NCBI GenBank assembly: GCA_947382625.1
Contig: CANDAG010000010.1
Location: forward strand, 47,320-111,319
DNA from: an uncultured Lachnospiraceae bacterium
GTDB lineage: Bacteria > Bacillota > Clostridia > Lachnospirales > Lachnospiraceae
Direction: 5' to 3'
DNA: 64,000 nt
Below, piece by piece: positions 42,583 to 51,957 of this stretch; position 1 is the first letter of the stretch, and every line of letters starts with the position of its first letter. The notes beneath the pieces are model-generated. The model saw only the letters and a list, made by a program, of their open reading frames with translations. It was not told the DNA's origin and made no database searches. Both the position numbers and the translations under genes were made by a program.

Positions 42583-43722
42583 ATGAAAGTCATGTATATT
42601 GCGCCCAGATTCCATACAAATCAATTGGATGTGGTAAAGGGATGGTTAAAGAGCGGGAACGAGGTAATATTTATCAGTTATTATACATCCATCATGGAGG
42701 ATCATTCGGAGCTGAAGCCAGTGGTTTTGGGGTTTTCGCCTTTGTATGATATATTTGACAAATTATACGTAAATGTTCTTCACAAAAATGATGTCTATGC
42801 AAGTGGATTTAAGATCAAGCATGGGTTCCCTCCTGTTATGAAACTGCGAAGGATCATCCGGGAGAAGAAACCGGACGTGATCATTTTGCGTGACCGTACC
42901 CTGTATACAATAGCCGGTTATCTGTTGGGGAAGAAAAGCAGTAAATGTATTCTATATACCCAAAATCCACTGTGGGATGATCCGCCAAAGACAGATTTAG
43001 CCCACAGGATTGTTTTTTGGCTTACGCCTCAATATCGGATCACCCCAGTAATGGGGAAAGAAGCAAGTGGGAAAATAATATCTGAAAATTCCTGTTTTCT
43101 TCCGTTTGTTGTGGAACCTAAGGTGGCTCCCCAAAACAGGAGCTATTTTAAGGATAACCGAATCAATATTCTGTGCGTGGGAGATTTTGTTCCGCGCAAG
43201 AAGCACATAATGTTGATAGATGCAGTTAGCGAAATAGCTCAGACGTTTCCGGAAACAATTCACCTTACGATCATCGGGGAAGTGACGGAGAAGATACATG
43301 AGAAATATCTGCAGACAGTAAAGGAGCATATCAGCCAAAATTGCTGTGAGGAAATGGTTACATTGTTGACTAATGTTCCGAAAGCACGGATGGGTCAATA
43401 TTATACAGAGGCAGATGTATTCGTACTTCCGAGTACGGAGGAGTGGGCGTCGATCTCTCAGATAGAAGCCATGAGCTATTCCATACCTGCCATATGCAGT
43501 GACACCAACGGGACGGCCTGCTATGTAATAGAGGATGAAAACGGATATCAATTCCGGGACTGTGATCAGGCAGATTTAAAGAAAAAACTATCGATGCTGC
43601 TGGATAGCAGAGAAAAGGTAGTCAGAATGGGAGAAAAGGCATATCAGTCTGTAATTGATAATAATTCCTTCTCCCAATATTATGATGGGATATGCAGGAT
43701 ATTGAAGGAATACAGAAGCTGA
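42583..43722 (+). CDS. GT4-family glycosyltransferase
   Basis: 379 residues. The N-terminal KVMYIAPRFHTNQLDVVKGW and DVIILRDRTLYTIAGYLLG near 103 form the acceptor half. INILCVGDFVPRKKHIMLID near 196 and VFVLPSTEEWASISQIEAMS near 283 form the donor half with the EX7E region. GAGGAA precedes the ATG, ten bases after the previous stop. A 21-base gap separates it from the ABC flippase gene. Sugar specificity is not visible. Confidence 0.84.
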   Translation: MKVMYIAPRFHTNQLDVVKGWLKSGNEVIFISYYTSIMEDHSELKPVVLGFSPLYDIFDKLYVNVLHKNDVYASGFKIKHGFPPVMKLRRIIREKKPDVIILRDRTLYTIAGYLLGKKSSKCILYTQNPLWDDPPKTDLAHRIVFWLTPQYRITPVMGKEASGKIISENSCFLPFVVEPKVAPQNRSYFKDNRINILCVGDFVPRKKHIMLIDAVSEIAQTFPETIHLTIIGEVTEKIHEKYLQTVKEHISQNCCEEMVTLLTNVPKARMGQYYTEADVFVLPSTEEWASISQIEAMSYSIPAICSDTNGTACYVIEDENGYQFRDCDQADLKKKLSMLLDSREKVVRMGEKAYQSVIDNNSFSQYYDGICRILKEYRS

Positions 43723-43743
43723 TAGACGGGAGGACCAGGCAGA

Positions 43744-45486
43744 ATGATCAGAAAGTTAAATTATATATTTACAAAGGCAGACAGGCTGAAAATATTTATC
43801 CTGGTTTTTATGATGATAGCCGGAAGCTGTCTGGAACTGCTTGCAGTATCTGTTTTTTCACCATTTATAGACGCAATTATGAGCCCGGATGAACTGCTGG
43901 ATAATTCCTTTTTGCTATTTGTCTATAATCTGCTCAAGCCGGGAAGCATTGAACTGTTTCTTGCAATGATCTCCGTGGGTATTATTGTTATCTATATCGT
44001 TAAAAATGTTTATACGATCATTGAGAAGAACCTGATCTACAAATTTTCCTATCGTTTCCAGAAGGATATTTCTACCGGTTTATTGAGAGCTTATATGCAT
44101 GAACCGTATACTTTTCATCTAAACAAAAATATATCGGTTTTGCAGAGAGGTATACTGGAAGATACGGATCAGTTCACAAAAGGGATCATCCACATGATGG
44201 AGATGATAGCGGAAATCTTTGTCTGTGCTGCGATAGGAGTATATCTTTTTGCAGTAAGCAAATCCATAACCGTCATCGTGGGAGGGCTGATGCTGCTCTG
44301 TATGGGATTTTTTGCCTATATATTCAAGAGATATTCCAGCAAATGGGGAAGAGAAGGGCAGCAATATATGGCGAAGATTTATCAGTGGATGAATCAGTCC
44401 TTAGGAGGAGTGAAAGAGGTCAAGGTACTGAACCGGGAGGAGAGCTTTATCGAGCAATATGACGGATATTATGCCAAATATGTGCGTGTCCAAAGATTAA
44501 ACAGGTTGATCGGAGTCATCCCCAAATACATTATGGAGATGGTCTGTATGACGGGACTTTTATCGGCTATTATTTTTAAAATCTTTTTTGGACAGAAACC
44601 GTTGGTTGAATTCGTCCCCCAATTGGCAGTATTTGCTGTGGCGGCCTTTCGGCTGTTACCTTCCGTAGGCAGAATCAATGAGCATTTGTCTGCCGTTCTC
44701 TATGCGGTGCCTTCTCTTGATTTGATTTATAATGATTTACTTGAGGTTGAAAAGTTAAGCATTACAAGATCAAAGAAGGACAAAAACTGGCATTTTCAGG
44801 AAAAAATAGAGATTAAAAATCTGACATATTGCTATCCCGATGGGGATACAAACGTGATCCAGAATGCAAACTTTGAAATAAAGCGGGGGCAGACCGTAGC
44901 GTTTATCGGTACTTCAGGGGCCGGGAAATCAACAATAGTCGATGTGCTTCTTGGTTTACTCCCGCCGGTAAGGGGAAAGATTTACGCCGATGGAATGAAT
45001 ATTTACAAAAACCTGGCCACATGGCAGAAAGAGATCGGTTATATTCCACAATCGATCTATCTTTCTGACGATACCATTAAAAATAATATTGCCTTTGGCG
45101 TTAAAGAAGAGGATATAGATGAGAATGCTGTGAACCGTGCATTGCAGCAGGCGCAATTGTCCGAATTTGTAGAGAGCCTGCCGGAGGGATGGGATACATT
45201 TGTAGGGGACCGGGGAGTCCGTTTATCCGGCGGACAAAGGCAGAGGATCGGTATTGCGAGAGCCCTTTACCATAATCCGGAAATTCTTGTTCTGGACGAA
45301 GCAACATCGGCGTTAGACAGCGAAACCGAATCGGCGGTCATGGAAGCTATTGAAAAGCTGCAGGGGGGAAAGACAATTCTGATCATTGCACACAGATTAA
45401 CAACGATCCGAAATGCGGATGTTATATTTGAGGTTGGCGAGGGTAAGGTGGAATTAAAAAGTAAACAGGAAGCGCTGGGGATATGA
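43744..45486 (+). CDS. PglK-like ABC flippase (fused permease and ATPase), copy 2
   Basis: 580 residues, similar over its whole length to the transporter at 17583. Six membrane segments in the first 300 residues; Walker A GTSGAGKST near 390, LSGGQRQRIGIARAL near 498, ILVLDEATSALD near 517 and LIIAHRLTT near 543. Flipping of a polyprenyl-linked oligosaccharide is inferred from PglK. GGGAGGA precedes the ATG. The stop overlaps the next gene as ATGA. Two such flippases plus a Wzx protein suggest more than one glycan is built in this operon. Confidence 0.88.
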   Translation: MIRKLNYIFTKADRLKIFILVFMMIAGSCLELLAVSVFSPFIDAIMSPDELLDNSFLLFVYNLLKPGSIELFLAMISVGIIVIYIVKNVYTIIEKNLIYKFSYRFQKDISTGLLRAYMHEPYTFHLNKNISVLQRGILEDTDQFTKGIIHMMEMIAEIFVCAAIGVYLFAVSKSITVIVGGLMLLCMGFFAYIFKRYSSKWGREGQQYMAKIYQWMNQSLGGVKEVKVLNREESFIEQYDGYYAKYVRVQRLNRLIGVIPKYIMEMVCMTGLLSAIIFKIFFGQKPLVEFVPQLAVFAVAAFRLLPSVGRINEHLSAVLYAVPSLDLIYNDLLEVEKLSITRSKKDKNWHFQEKIEIKNLTYCYPDGDTNVIQNANFEIKRGQTVAFIGTSGAGKSTIVDVLLGLLPPVRGKIYADGMNIYKNLATWQKEIGYIPQSIYLSDDTIKNNIAFGVKEEDIDENAVNRALQQAQLSEFVESLPEGWDTFVGDRGVRLSGGQRQRIGIARALYHNPEILVLDEATSALDSETESAVMEAIEKLQGGKTILIIAHRLTTIRNADVIFEVGEGKVELKSKQEALGI

Positions 45487-46349
45487 AACAGATCATAAAG
45501 GATACGTTGGCTCGAATCAGTTATTGGCTATACCGCACTCATATCATGAAAAACAGAATCAGAGTACATACAATAGAGGAAACGATTAAGGAGCTGATCG
45601 TATCAGAAAAAAGTATGGTCAGATTTGGCGATGGCGAACTGACAGTGATCAGAGGAAAAAGCATTAAGCTTCAACGAAACAACCCGGAAATTTCAAAGCA
45701 GCTGAAAAGAATCCTCGGATATGAATATGACAACATGATCGTTACGATCCCTGAGATATTTGGAGATCTTTCCATATATAGAAAAGAGAGCAGACAATTC
45801 TGGAAGGAACATTTATTGTTTTACCGAAAATGGTACAGAGAATGTTGTAATACGGAAAAGGTCTATTATAGTACCTCCATTTCAAGATTTTATTATGCTT
45901 ACAGAGATAAGAGCAAATGCGGGCTTTGGGCGGAGCAGATCAGGCAGATCTGGAAGGGGAAGGAGCTGGTGATCGTAGAAGGAGAACGGACACATAATGG
46001 CGTCGGGAATGATCTTTTCTCTACGGCAAGCTCCATAGAGAGGATTATCGGACCGGCCAGCAACGCCTATGACAGGCTGGATGAAATATTAAACTGCTGC
46101 AGAACCTATTCGAAGGACAAGCTTTTTTTGATCTCTCTGGGAGCGGCGGCGAAACCCATAACAGAGCAGCTGTTTCTGGAAGGGTATCGGGTACTGGATA
46201 TCGGAAATTTAGACACAGAATATGAATGGTATCTCCATCAGGAAAGCGAAAAGGTACCCCTGCCGAAGAATGAAATTATTGGGGAGGAAGCCAACAAAAA
46301 AGCAGGCTATCACGCGTATTTGGATCAGATCAAGTATTATGTTTTATAG
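45483..46349 (+). CDS. GT-D fold glycosyltransferase (DUF1792/SP_1767 family)
   Basis: 288 residues. VHTIEETIKELI near 29, SMVRFGDGELTVIRG near 44, ELVIVEGERTHNGVGNDLF near 161 and FLISLGAAAKPITEQLFLEG near 217 fit the DUF1792 family, whose pneumococcal member adds glucose to a serine-rich repeat protein glycan. The D-x-E region GDGEL is the likely metal site. Here, inside a polysaccharide operon, the acceptor may instead be a lipid-linked unit. The start overlaps the ABC flippase stop. Confidence 0.82.
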   Translation: MKQIIKDTLARISYWLYRTHIMKNRIRVHTIEETIKELIVSEKSMVRFGDGELTVIRGKSIKLQRNNPEISKQLKRILGYEYDNMIVTIPEIFGDLSIYRKESRQFWKEHLLFYRKWYRECCNTEKVYYSTSISRFYYAYRDKSKCGLWAEQIRQIWKGKELVIVEGERTHNGVGNDLFSTASSIERIIGPASNAYDRLDEILNCCRTYSKDKLFLISLGAAAKPITEQLFLEGYRVLDIGNLDTEYEWYLHQESEKVPLPKNEIIGEEANKKAGYHAYLDQIKYYVL

Positions 46350-46395
46350 AGAAATCCGGAGGCTGATTTAGAACACAATATGAAGTGATCGGAGA

Positions 46396-47739
46396 ATGAA
46401 ATGGGAAAGAAAAAAGATGGACAAAAACAGAAAAAAGGATAGTTTGATGTATGGTATCATGCTGGCGCTGGGAGTATTATTCTATTTTTTCCCCGGGAAA
46501 TGGATCAGCGTAGAAAAGGATTCTGTCAGCTATTTGAACTGGGAAAAAAGAGAAGGGGTATTAGCAGGATATCCGGCTTTTTTGGATTTTTTCAGAAATC
46601 TTCTTACGGAGAAGTATTTTTTGCACGGAGTAGTGGTCATGCAGAGCCTGCTGGCTTTGGCGTGTACATTTTGGTTTGTTTATCTGTTAAAGAAAGAATT
46701 TCGCCTGAAGAGAGTGGAAGCTGTTTTTTTGTATCTGTTAAGTATGCTGCCCTTTTCTATTTACCTTCCGGAGGTGGGGATTACCCATCAGATCATGACA
46801 GAAGGCATTACTTATTCTCTTTTTTATCTCTTTTTTATTGCAGTGATAAAGACTGTGTGGACCGTTCAATATCGATGGTATTGGGGAAGCGTGGTGATAG
46901 CCACTCTTTTGGGAGTGATCAGGACTCAGATGCTGTTCTTACAGGTTCTGTGTATTCTTTTGCTTATATGGATCTCCGTGAAGCGTCTTGGCAAAAAAAA
47001 TGTAGGTATCATAGTCGGATTGATTACATTTTTGGTTGCAGGAATGTTGTTCAAATTCAGTGACAGGATACAGATACCGTCACAATTCAATACCGTGCTT
47101 GTTGCCAGGGGATTCTATGAGGCAGATCCGGAGGACGTAGATCTGTTTGAGGATGATATGATGCAGGATATATTCATGAAAACATATCAGATGGCAGATG
47201 AAGATGGGCACCTGTATCAGCATGCAGAACCGGGATTGTATATGTGGAGGGATCTGGTTTATGATAAAATGAGATTGTATGTGGCAGAGGCGATCATAGA
47301 ATACGATATGGAAAATCCCGGCTTGAGAGAGAGCGGGGAGGAAGCTATAGTACGTGAGTTAGGAATCAAGGTACTGATCAACCATTTAGACAGATATTTC
47401 TATCATGCGGTGAGACTGATGATATCATCTTTTATAGCTTCTGTATTTTTTCAGATAGAGCCAATTTATCTGTTATGCCATTTTATAACATTGTTTCTCT
47501 ATGTATCTGCGATTGCAGCGTGCCTGGCAGTCAGGAGATTGAATGGAGATAAAAGGGTTACAGAATTGGGCGTAGTAACTTTGGGAATACTGGTTATGAT
47601 GGTAGTTACAGTAAACCTGATGTTCATAGGGCTGCAGAGATATGTGGTATATGGAATGGGAATTTTTTATTGCGCAATGTATCTGATGGGGAGAGAAATC
47701 ATTAAAAGAAGATTGACTATTGTGTGTAATAAGATATAA
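46396..47739 (+). CDS. Polytopic membrane protein, GT-C-like
   Basis: 447 residues with about nine to ten membrane segments. The first outer loop has ISVEKDSVSYLNW and then AGYPAFLDFFRNLL, an acidic motif and layout seen in GT-C enzymes that use polyprenyl-phosphate sugars. A large polar stretch (about 225-325) lies between membrane segments. I do not recognise a named family. The start is uncertain: GGAG lies too near the ATG at 46396, and the ATG at 46417 has GGGAAAG at a better distance. The promoter for the next genes lies inside its 3' end. Confidence 0.6.
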   Translation: MKWERKKMDKNRKKDSLMYGIMLALGVLFYFFPGKWISVEKDSVSYLNWEKREGVLAGYPAFLDFFRNLLTEKYFLHGVVVMQSLLALACTFWFVYLLKKEFRLKRVEAVFLYLLSMLPFSIYLPEVGITHQIMTEGITYSLFYLFFIAVIKTVWTVQYRWYWGSVVIATLLGVIRTQMLFLQVLCILLLIWISVKRLGKKNVGIIVGLITFLVAGMLFKFSDRIQIPSQFNTVLVARGFYEADPEDVDLFEDDMMQDIFMKTYQMADEDGHLYQHAEPGLYMWRDLVYDKMRLYVAEAIIEYDMENPGLRESGEEAIVRELGIKVLINHLDRYFYHAVRLMISSFIASVFFQIEPIYLLCHFITLFLYVSAIAACLAVRRLNGDKRVTELGVVTLGILVMMVVTVNLMFIGLQRYVVYGMGIFYCAMYLMGREIIKRRLTIVCNKI

Positions 47740-47740
47740 T
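47713..47740 (+). promoter_or_regulatory. Internal promoter for the GT2/DUF2304/GT8 genes
   Basis: -35 TTGACT (47713-47718), a 16-base spacer, -10 TATAAT (47735-47740), in the end of the preceding gene. An extended -10 TGGTATACT at 47785-47793, 25 bases before the GT2 start, is a second candidate without a clear -35. Confidence 0.55.
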
Positions 47741-47817
47741 CGGTTAGAATGCTATTGCTAATAGAATCGTATTTATTACATATATGGTATACTCATAAAG
47801 GAACTGAGGAATATGGA

Positions 47818-48537
47818 ATGAAAAGATATCTAAAAAAGCTGATCATTATCCCGGCTTTTAATGAGGGCGAGAGTATCGAAAAGGTGGTTAATAACTTAAT
47901 AGAAAATTATCCGCAGTATGATTACTTAATCGTTAATGATGGCTCCACTGACGATACTAAGAGGATTTGCAGAAGAAATCATTATGAGGTATTAAATCTT
48001 CCCATTAATCTGGGAATCGGAGGCGCAGTGCAGGCAGGGTACCGCTATGCCAGAGACAACGATTATGATATTGCAGTACAGATTGATGGAGACGGGCAGC
48101 ATAATGTAGCATATCTGGAGGGAATGCTCTCATTGATCGAATCAGGGGAAGCGGATATTGTGATCGGTTCCCGGTTTATAGAAAAGGAAGGTTTCCAATC
48201 ATCAAATATCAGAAGAATCGGAATTCGTTTTTTGAGTGTGCTTGGATGGCTTTTGACAGGGGTGTGGGTAAAGGATATCACCAGTGGATATCGTGCCGTA
48301 AATCGCTTTTTTATCAATGTATTTTCGGAAAATTATCCGGGAGACTACGCTGAGCCGGAAGCTATGGTGCTGGCAGCAGTACATGGAGGAAAGATCAGAG
48401 AGTATCCGGTAATTATGAACGAACGGGAAAATGGAAAAAGCTCCATTAATCTCAAAAAGTCGGTTTATTATATGGTGAAAGTGACATTGGCGATGCTGAT
48501 CCAGAGGATCAGTTTAGGAATTAGGAGGCAGAAATGA
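47818..48537 (+). CDS. DPM1-like GT2 glycosyltransferase
   Basis: 239 residues. LIIIPAFNEGESIEKVVNNL near 10, YLIVNDGSTDDTKRI near 40, PINLGIGGAVQAGYRYA near 64 and VQIDGDGQHNVAYL near 90 mark the dolichyl-phosphate-mannose synthase-like group, which charges polyprenyl phosphate with a sugar or transfers to it. ITSGYRAVNR near 160 also fits. There is no C-terminal membrane domain, but the DUF2304 membrane protein encoded next (ATGA overlap) is its usual partner. GAGGAA precedes the ATG at 47818; the frame open from 47749 includes promoter sequence. It probably supplies polyprenyl-P-sugar to the GT-C-like proteins. Confidence 0.87.
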   Translation: MKRYLKKLIIIPAFNEGESIEKVVNNLIENYPQYDYLIVNDGSTDDTKRICRRNHYEVLNLPINLGIGGAVQAGYRYARDNDYDIAVQIDGDGQHNVAYLEGMLSLIESGEADIVIGSRFIEKEGFQSSNIRRIGIRFLSVLGWLLTGVWVKDITSGYRAVNRFFINVFSENYPGDYAEPEAMVLAAVHGGKIREYPVIMNERENGKSSINLKKSVYYMVKVTLAMLIQRISLGIRRQK

Positions 48538-48896
48538 TTCCGCATAATTTACAGAGGGTTCTTGTCATAGCGGTAATAATTTATTTCGTTATTATCTTAT
48601 ATTATCTGAAAAAAAGAATGCTGGAGCTGAAATACACATTAATTTGGCTGGTTATGGGCGGGGTCATGGGCGTGATGGTATTATTCCCGGAGGTTCTGGT
48701 TTGGATCCGGGATATTCTCGGGATTGAGAGCAATATGAATGCCCTTTATGTTCTTTGCTTTGGCTTCGTCATTATGATTCTTATGACGTTGACGGCTATT
48801 GTGTCCAGAATGGCTTTTAAGATCAGGACATTGGTTCAGGAAAACAGTATGTTGGAAAAAAGAGTCTATGAATTGGAGACAGGAGAGAACAGGTGA
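48534..48896 (+). CDS. DUF2304 small membrane protein
   Basis: 120 residues with three hydrophobic segments (about 7-24, 33-52 and 68-90) and a short coiled C-terminus (NSMLEKRVYELETGENR). This fits DUF2304, a family nearly always encoded after DPM1-like GT2 genes. Its role is not established; it may anchor the glycosyltransferase at the membrane. ATGA overlap with the GT2 gene supports a joint function. Confidence 0.82.
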   Translation: MIPHNLQRVLVIAVIIYFVIILYYLKKRMLELKYTLIWLVMGGVMGVMVLFPEVLVWIRDILGIESNMNALYVLCFGFVIMILMTLTAIVSRMAFKIRTLVQENSMLEKRVYELETGENR

Positions 48897-48897
48897 G

Positions 48898-49875
48898 ATG
48901 GATATTATTTACGTATCGGATAATGCTTATGCCAGACACCTGGGGATATCCATGTTATCTCTTCTGGATCATAATCAGGACATGAAGAGAATTACCGTAT
49001 ATATTCTGTCCCGGGAGATCGATGAACAAAATACTGCATATTTGACCCAGATTGCTGAGAAGTATGGGCGATGTGTTAAGTTTATAGATATTGCGGAATT
49101 TGAGAAGAAGATTCCGTTTCAGTTTGATACCTCGGGGTATAACCCGATCGTCTTGTCCCGGTTGTTTCTGTGCAGCTATCTGCCTGAAAGTGTTGAAAAA
49201 ATATTGTATCTGGACTGTGATATTATTGTAAATGGCTCTGTCAAAGAATTAGAGACCATTCCCTTTGAACAGAATTTGATCGCGGCAGTTCCGGAGCTCC
49301 ATATGCCTGCAGAAAAAAAGGCACTGATAGGATTTGCCAAAAAAGAAACTTATTATAATGCCGGCGTTCTGCTTGTCAATTTGAAATTATGGCGTCTGGA
49401 AAAAATAGAGAAAAGCTTTGTGGAATATTATCGTTTGATGAAGGGCCAGCTTCTCTATAATGATCAGGATATTTTGAACCATTGCTGCAAAGGACGGATT
49501 TTGGCATTGAGCCATACATATAATTTGTCCACCAATCTTTTTTATTTCCCAAGATATTTTGTGAAAAGGCTGCAGCCCGCCTATGAGACGGATCCGGCTA
49601 AAGAGTATGCTCGAATATTATCTTCTCCGGCAATCATCCATTATATGGGAGATGAGCGGCCATGGATTGCCGGAAACAGGAATAAGTACCGCAGACAATA
49701 TGAATATTATTCTGACCAATCTCCATGGAAAGCAGAACCGCTTATACAAGGGCAGAGACTTTATATGCTCTGTTATCACACCTTGAATGTAATAACACTT
49801 ATTTTCCCATGGTTTCGAATTTTGTTTTCTAAATTAATTGGAATAAACAAATATAAATGGTTCAGCAAAAAGTGA
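48898..49875 (+). CDS. GT8-family glycosyltransferase
   Basis: 325 residues. MDIIYVSDNAYARHLGISML at the N-terminus, LSRLFLCSYLPESVEKILYL near 86 with DCDIIVNGSV near 106 (the D-x-D metal site), YYNAGVLLVNLKLWR near 152, YNDQDILNHCCKG near 185 and IIHYMGDERPW near 243 are all GT8 blocks. A retaining transfer from UDP-glucose or UDP-galactose is expected. AGGAGAG lies upstream of the ATG at 48898, which begins one base after the DUF2304 stop. The C-terminus is hydrophobic and basic and may touch the membrane. Confidence 0.9.
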   Translation: MDIIYVSDNAYARHLGISMLSLLDHNQDMKRITVYILSREIDEQNTAYLTQIAEKYGRCVKFIDIAEFEKKIPFQFDTSGYNPIVLSRLFLCSYLPESVEKILYLDCDIIVNGSVKELETIPFEQNLIAAVPELHMPAEKKALIGFAKKETYYNAGVLLVNLKLWRLEKIEKSFVEYYRLMKGQLLYNDQDILNHCCKGRILALSHTYNLSTNLFYFPRYFVKRLQPAYETDPAKEYARILSSPAIIHYMGDERPWIAGNRNKYRRQYEYYSDQSPWKAEPLIQGQRLYMLCYHTLNVITLIFPWFRILFSKLIGINKYKWFSKK

Positions 49876-49893
49876 GAAAGGACTTGCGTTGTT

Positions 49894-50832
49894 ATGTATT
49901 CTAACCCCAGTGTAAATATTTTGCTCTCTGTATACAATGGCGAGAAATACCTGACTGCGCAGTTAGATAGTCTGTTAGCACAGACCTATAAAAATATAAC
50001 GATATATATCCGGGATGACGGTTCTGCGGATAACAGCCGGTCTATTTTGAAGATGTATATACAAAAAAATCTCTCATTACAGGATATTCGCGTCGTTCTT
50101 TTGGAAAATGAAGGAAACAGGAATTTAGGATATATGGAAAGCTTTTGGACTCTGCTTAGAGAAGCTGACCCGGCAGATTATTACGCCTTCTGCGATCAGG
50201 ATGATTTCTGGCTTCCGGAAAAGGTAGAAAGAGGAGTCAGGGCTTTGGAAAGGGAAGATGCGGCTTTGCCGCTGCTTTATTCTTCCTCGTTCACTTATTG
50301 TGATGAAAACCTGACTTTTCGTGGAAACGCCCCGGCAATGAAGGTGCCGATCACATTTAAGGATGTGTTATTTTATACGCCAGCCTTCGGCTTTACAATT
50401 ATGATCAACCATACACTGCGAGATCTGGCTTTGGCGGCCTCATCTCTTGCAGATATTCCTCATGATGGCTGGTGCCAGAAAATTGCGGCGTCAATGGGAA
50501 AATTTCTTTACGATCCGGCACAGACAGCCAAATACAGGCGACATCATTCCACAGTGACTTATGCAGGAGATGGGAAAATAAAGATGATTGGAAAATGGTT
50601 GAAGAATGATATTTTGGGAATCGGACTGTCGGAGTATCGATTTGTCCTGCAAAGATTTTATGAAGAATATGGAGACAGGCTTGGGGAAGAGGAGAGAACT
50701 TATTTGGATATTTTTAGAGAACAGCCTGTAAACTTGAAAATTTACTGGAAAAGAGTTTTTTTCCCGTGGCGTTTAAGACCTTCAATCGGGGGGGAAATGG
50801 CGCTGAGAGGGTGCTTTTTGGGGAATAGATAG
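49894..50832 (+). CDS. GT2-family glycosyltransferase (RgpB/RfbG-like)
   Basis: 312 residues. VNILLSVYNGEKYLTAQLDS near 7, IYIRDDGSADNSRSIL near 37, YYAFCDQDDFWLPEKVERG near 88 and IPHDGWCQKIAA near 188 fit the rhamnosyltransferase-like GT2 branch (RgpB, RfbG). Rhamnose or another deoxyhexose is a possible donor, which is an inference from family members. AAAGGAC lies 12 bases before the ATG. It is the last gene of the long array; a 339-base gap with hairpins and a new promoter follows. Confidence 0.85.
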   Translation: MYSNPSVNILLSVYNGEKYLTAQLDSLLAQTYKNITIYIRDDGSADNSRSILKMYIQKNLSLQDIRVVLLENEGNRNLGYMESFWTLLREADPADYYAFCDQDDFWLPEKVERGVRALEREDAALPLLYSSSFTYCDENLTFRGNAPAMKVPITFKDVLFYTPAFGFTIMINHTLRDLALAASSLADIPHDGWCQKIAASMGKFLYDPAQTAKYRRHHSTVTYAGDGKIKMIGKWLKNDILGIGLSEYRFVLQRFYEEYGDRLGEEERTYLDIFREQPVNLKIYWKRVFFPWRLRPSIGGEMALRGCFLGNR

Positions 50833-50896
50833 AGCTTTATGACAAGGCGACTTCATATAAAGCTTTGATGTGATTGAAGAGGGTTTTTAGCTTACC

Positions 50897-50948
50897 ATCT
50901 ATATGATTATCACTCTGTAAAGGCTTTGATAATCATAATTATATAGAT
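50897..50948. other. Long interrupted hairpin in the 50833-51171 intergenic region
   Basis: ATCTATATGATTATCA (50897-50912) pairs with TGATAATC (50927-50934) and ATATAGAT (50941-50948), giving a 16-bp stem with a six-base bulge and a 14-base loop. A shorter stem AGCTTTAT/ATAAAGCT lies at 50833-50864, just after the GT2 stop. Neither has a clear T tract, so termination is possible but unproved. The rest of this 339-base gap holds the promoter at 51002 and no convincing gene. Confidence 0.5.
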
Positions 50949-51001
50949 TTGATTATTCTATAAAGCGGACTATAGTAATAACCAAATAACCAACATAGTT
51001 G

Positions 51002-51030
51002 TTGCCTAAATGGTAGGGATATGATATATT
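51002..51030 (+). promoter_or_regulatory. Promoter for the Wzm/Wzt/heptose unit
   Basis: -35 TTGCCT (51002-51007), a 17-base spacer, -10 TATATT (51025-51030) with extended element TGA. It gives a leader of about 135 bases before the wzm start. A second candidate (TTGATT 50949, TATAGT 50971, spacer 16) overlaps the hairpin end. Confidence 0.6.
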
Positions 51031-51171
51031 GAGGAAAGGTGTGCCCGAACATCACTGTGTTTTAAAAAGGTTTGAGAAAGAGTATTTATGTACAGCCTGA
51101 TAATCAAGATCAAAACAGCTGTTATAGTTAGTGTGAGAATTTTGTAATTTAAACAAGAGGAAATATTTGAC

Positions 51172-51957
51172 ATGCTTACAAAAATAAGAGAGATATTAAA
51201 TTATAGAGATATGATTCACAGCTTAGTTAAAAGAGAACTAAGAGGGCGGTATCAAAAATCCGTACTGGGGTTCCTTTGGTCATTTATAAGCCCTTTATGT
51301 CAGATAGCTGTATTCACAATCGTGTTTACCTATGTGTTTCCAAGTAATATCCCTCGATATTATATATATCTGATGACGGGTATGATACCCTGGCAATTTT
51401 TCTCTGATTCAATTTCACAAGGAAGTTGTGCCATTATATATAATGTAGATATGACTAAAAAAATATATTTTCCAAGAGAAGTTCTGGTTATTTCTACGGT
51501 GTCAGCGAAGTTTGTAAATTTATTGCTGTCATTAGTGGTAGTATTTGGCTTTATTATGTTTTCCGGAATTGGGTTTAGTCCGTTGATTATTCTTTTGCCG
51601 TATGCCTTGGTGGTTGAGTATATAGTTGCGCTGGGATTTGGATTGCTGTTTGCAGCTATAACAGTTTATTTAAGAGATATGGAATATGTGGTAAATGTTA
51701 TTTTAATGGTATGGATATGGGCGACTCCGATTATGTATTCAATAGATTCTTTGACAGGAAGTTATCCATGGATTGCATCAGTTTTACGTATAAACCCATT
51801 GACTTCTATCATGAATTTATTCCGAAATATTCTATATAACCATAGCTTACCAGAGTTAATAGATATAGCGTTGCCATTTGTGTGGGGAGTTATTTTACTC
51901 CTTGTTGGTGAATTAGTATTTAAGCATTTAGAAGGTAATTTTGCGGAGGAACTTTAA
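51172..51957 (+). CDS. wzm: ABC-2 type polysaccharide export permease (Wzm/TagG-like)
   Basis: 261 residues with six membrane segments. LVKRELRGRYQKSVLGFLWS near 18 is the amphipathic interface motif of this family, and YLRDMEYVVNVILMVWIWAT near 168 is the second diagnostic block. It forms the channel of an ABC exporter that moves a finished polysaccharide across the membrane. AGAGGAAA precedes the ATG. The Wzt gene starts inside its stop codon (TAATG), so the two are made together. Teichoic acid or O-antigen-like polymer are both possible cargoes. Confidence 0.9.
   Translation: MLTKIREILNYRDMIHSLVKRELRGRYQKSVLGFLWSFISPLCQIAVFTIVFTYVFPSNIPRYYIYLMTGMIPWQFFSDSISQGSCAIIYNVDMTKKIYFPREVLVISTVSAKFVNLLLSLVVVFGFIMFSGIGFSPLIILLPYALVVEYIVALGFGLLFAAITVYLRDMEYVVNVILMVWIWATPIMYSIDSLTGSYPWIASVLRINPLTSIMNLFRNILYNHSLPELIDIALPFVWGVILLLVGELVFKHLEGNFAEEL

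Noticed and set aside
46500-47063. 187-codon frame inside the gene at 46396
   Set aside because: Shadow of a membrane protein gene; composition and lack of ribosome site argue against coding.
50883-50888. T-rich run GGGTTTTTAG as an intrinsic terminator
   Set aside because: No stable hairpin lies directly upstream of the run.
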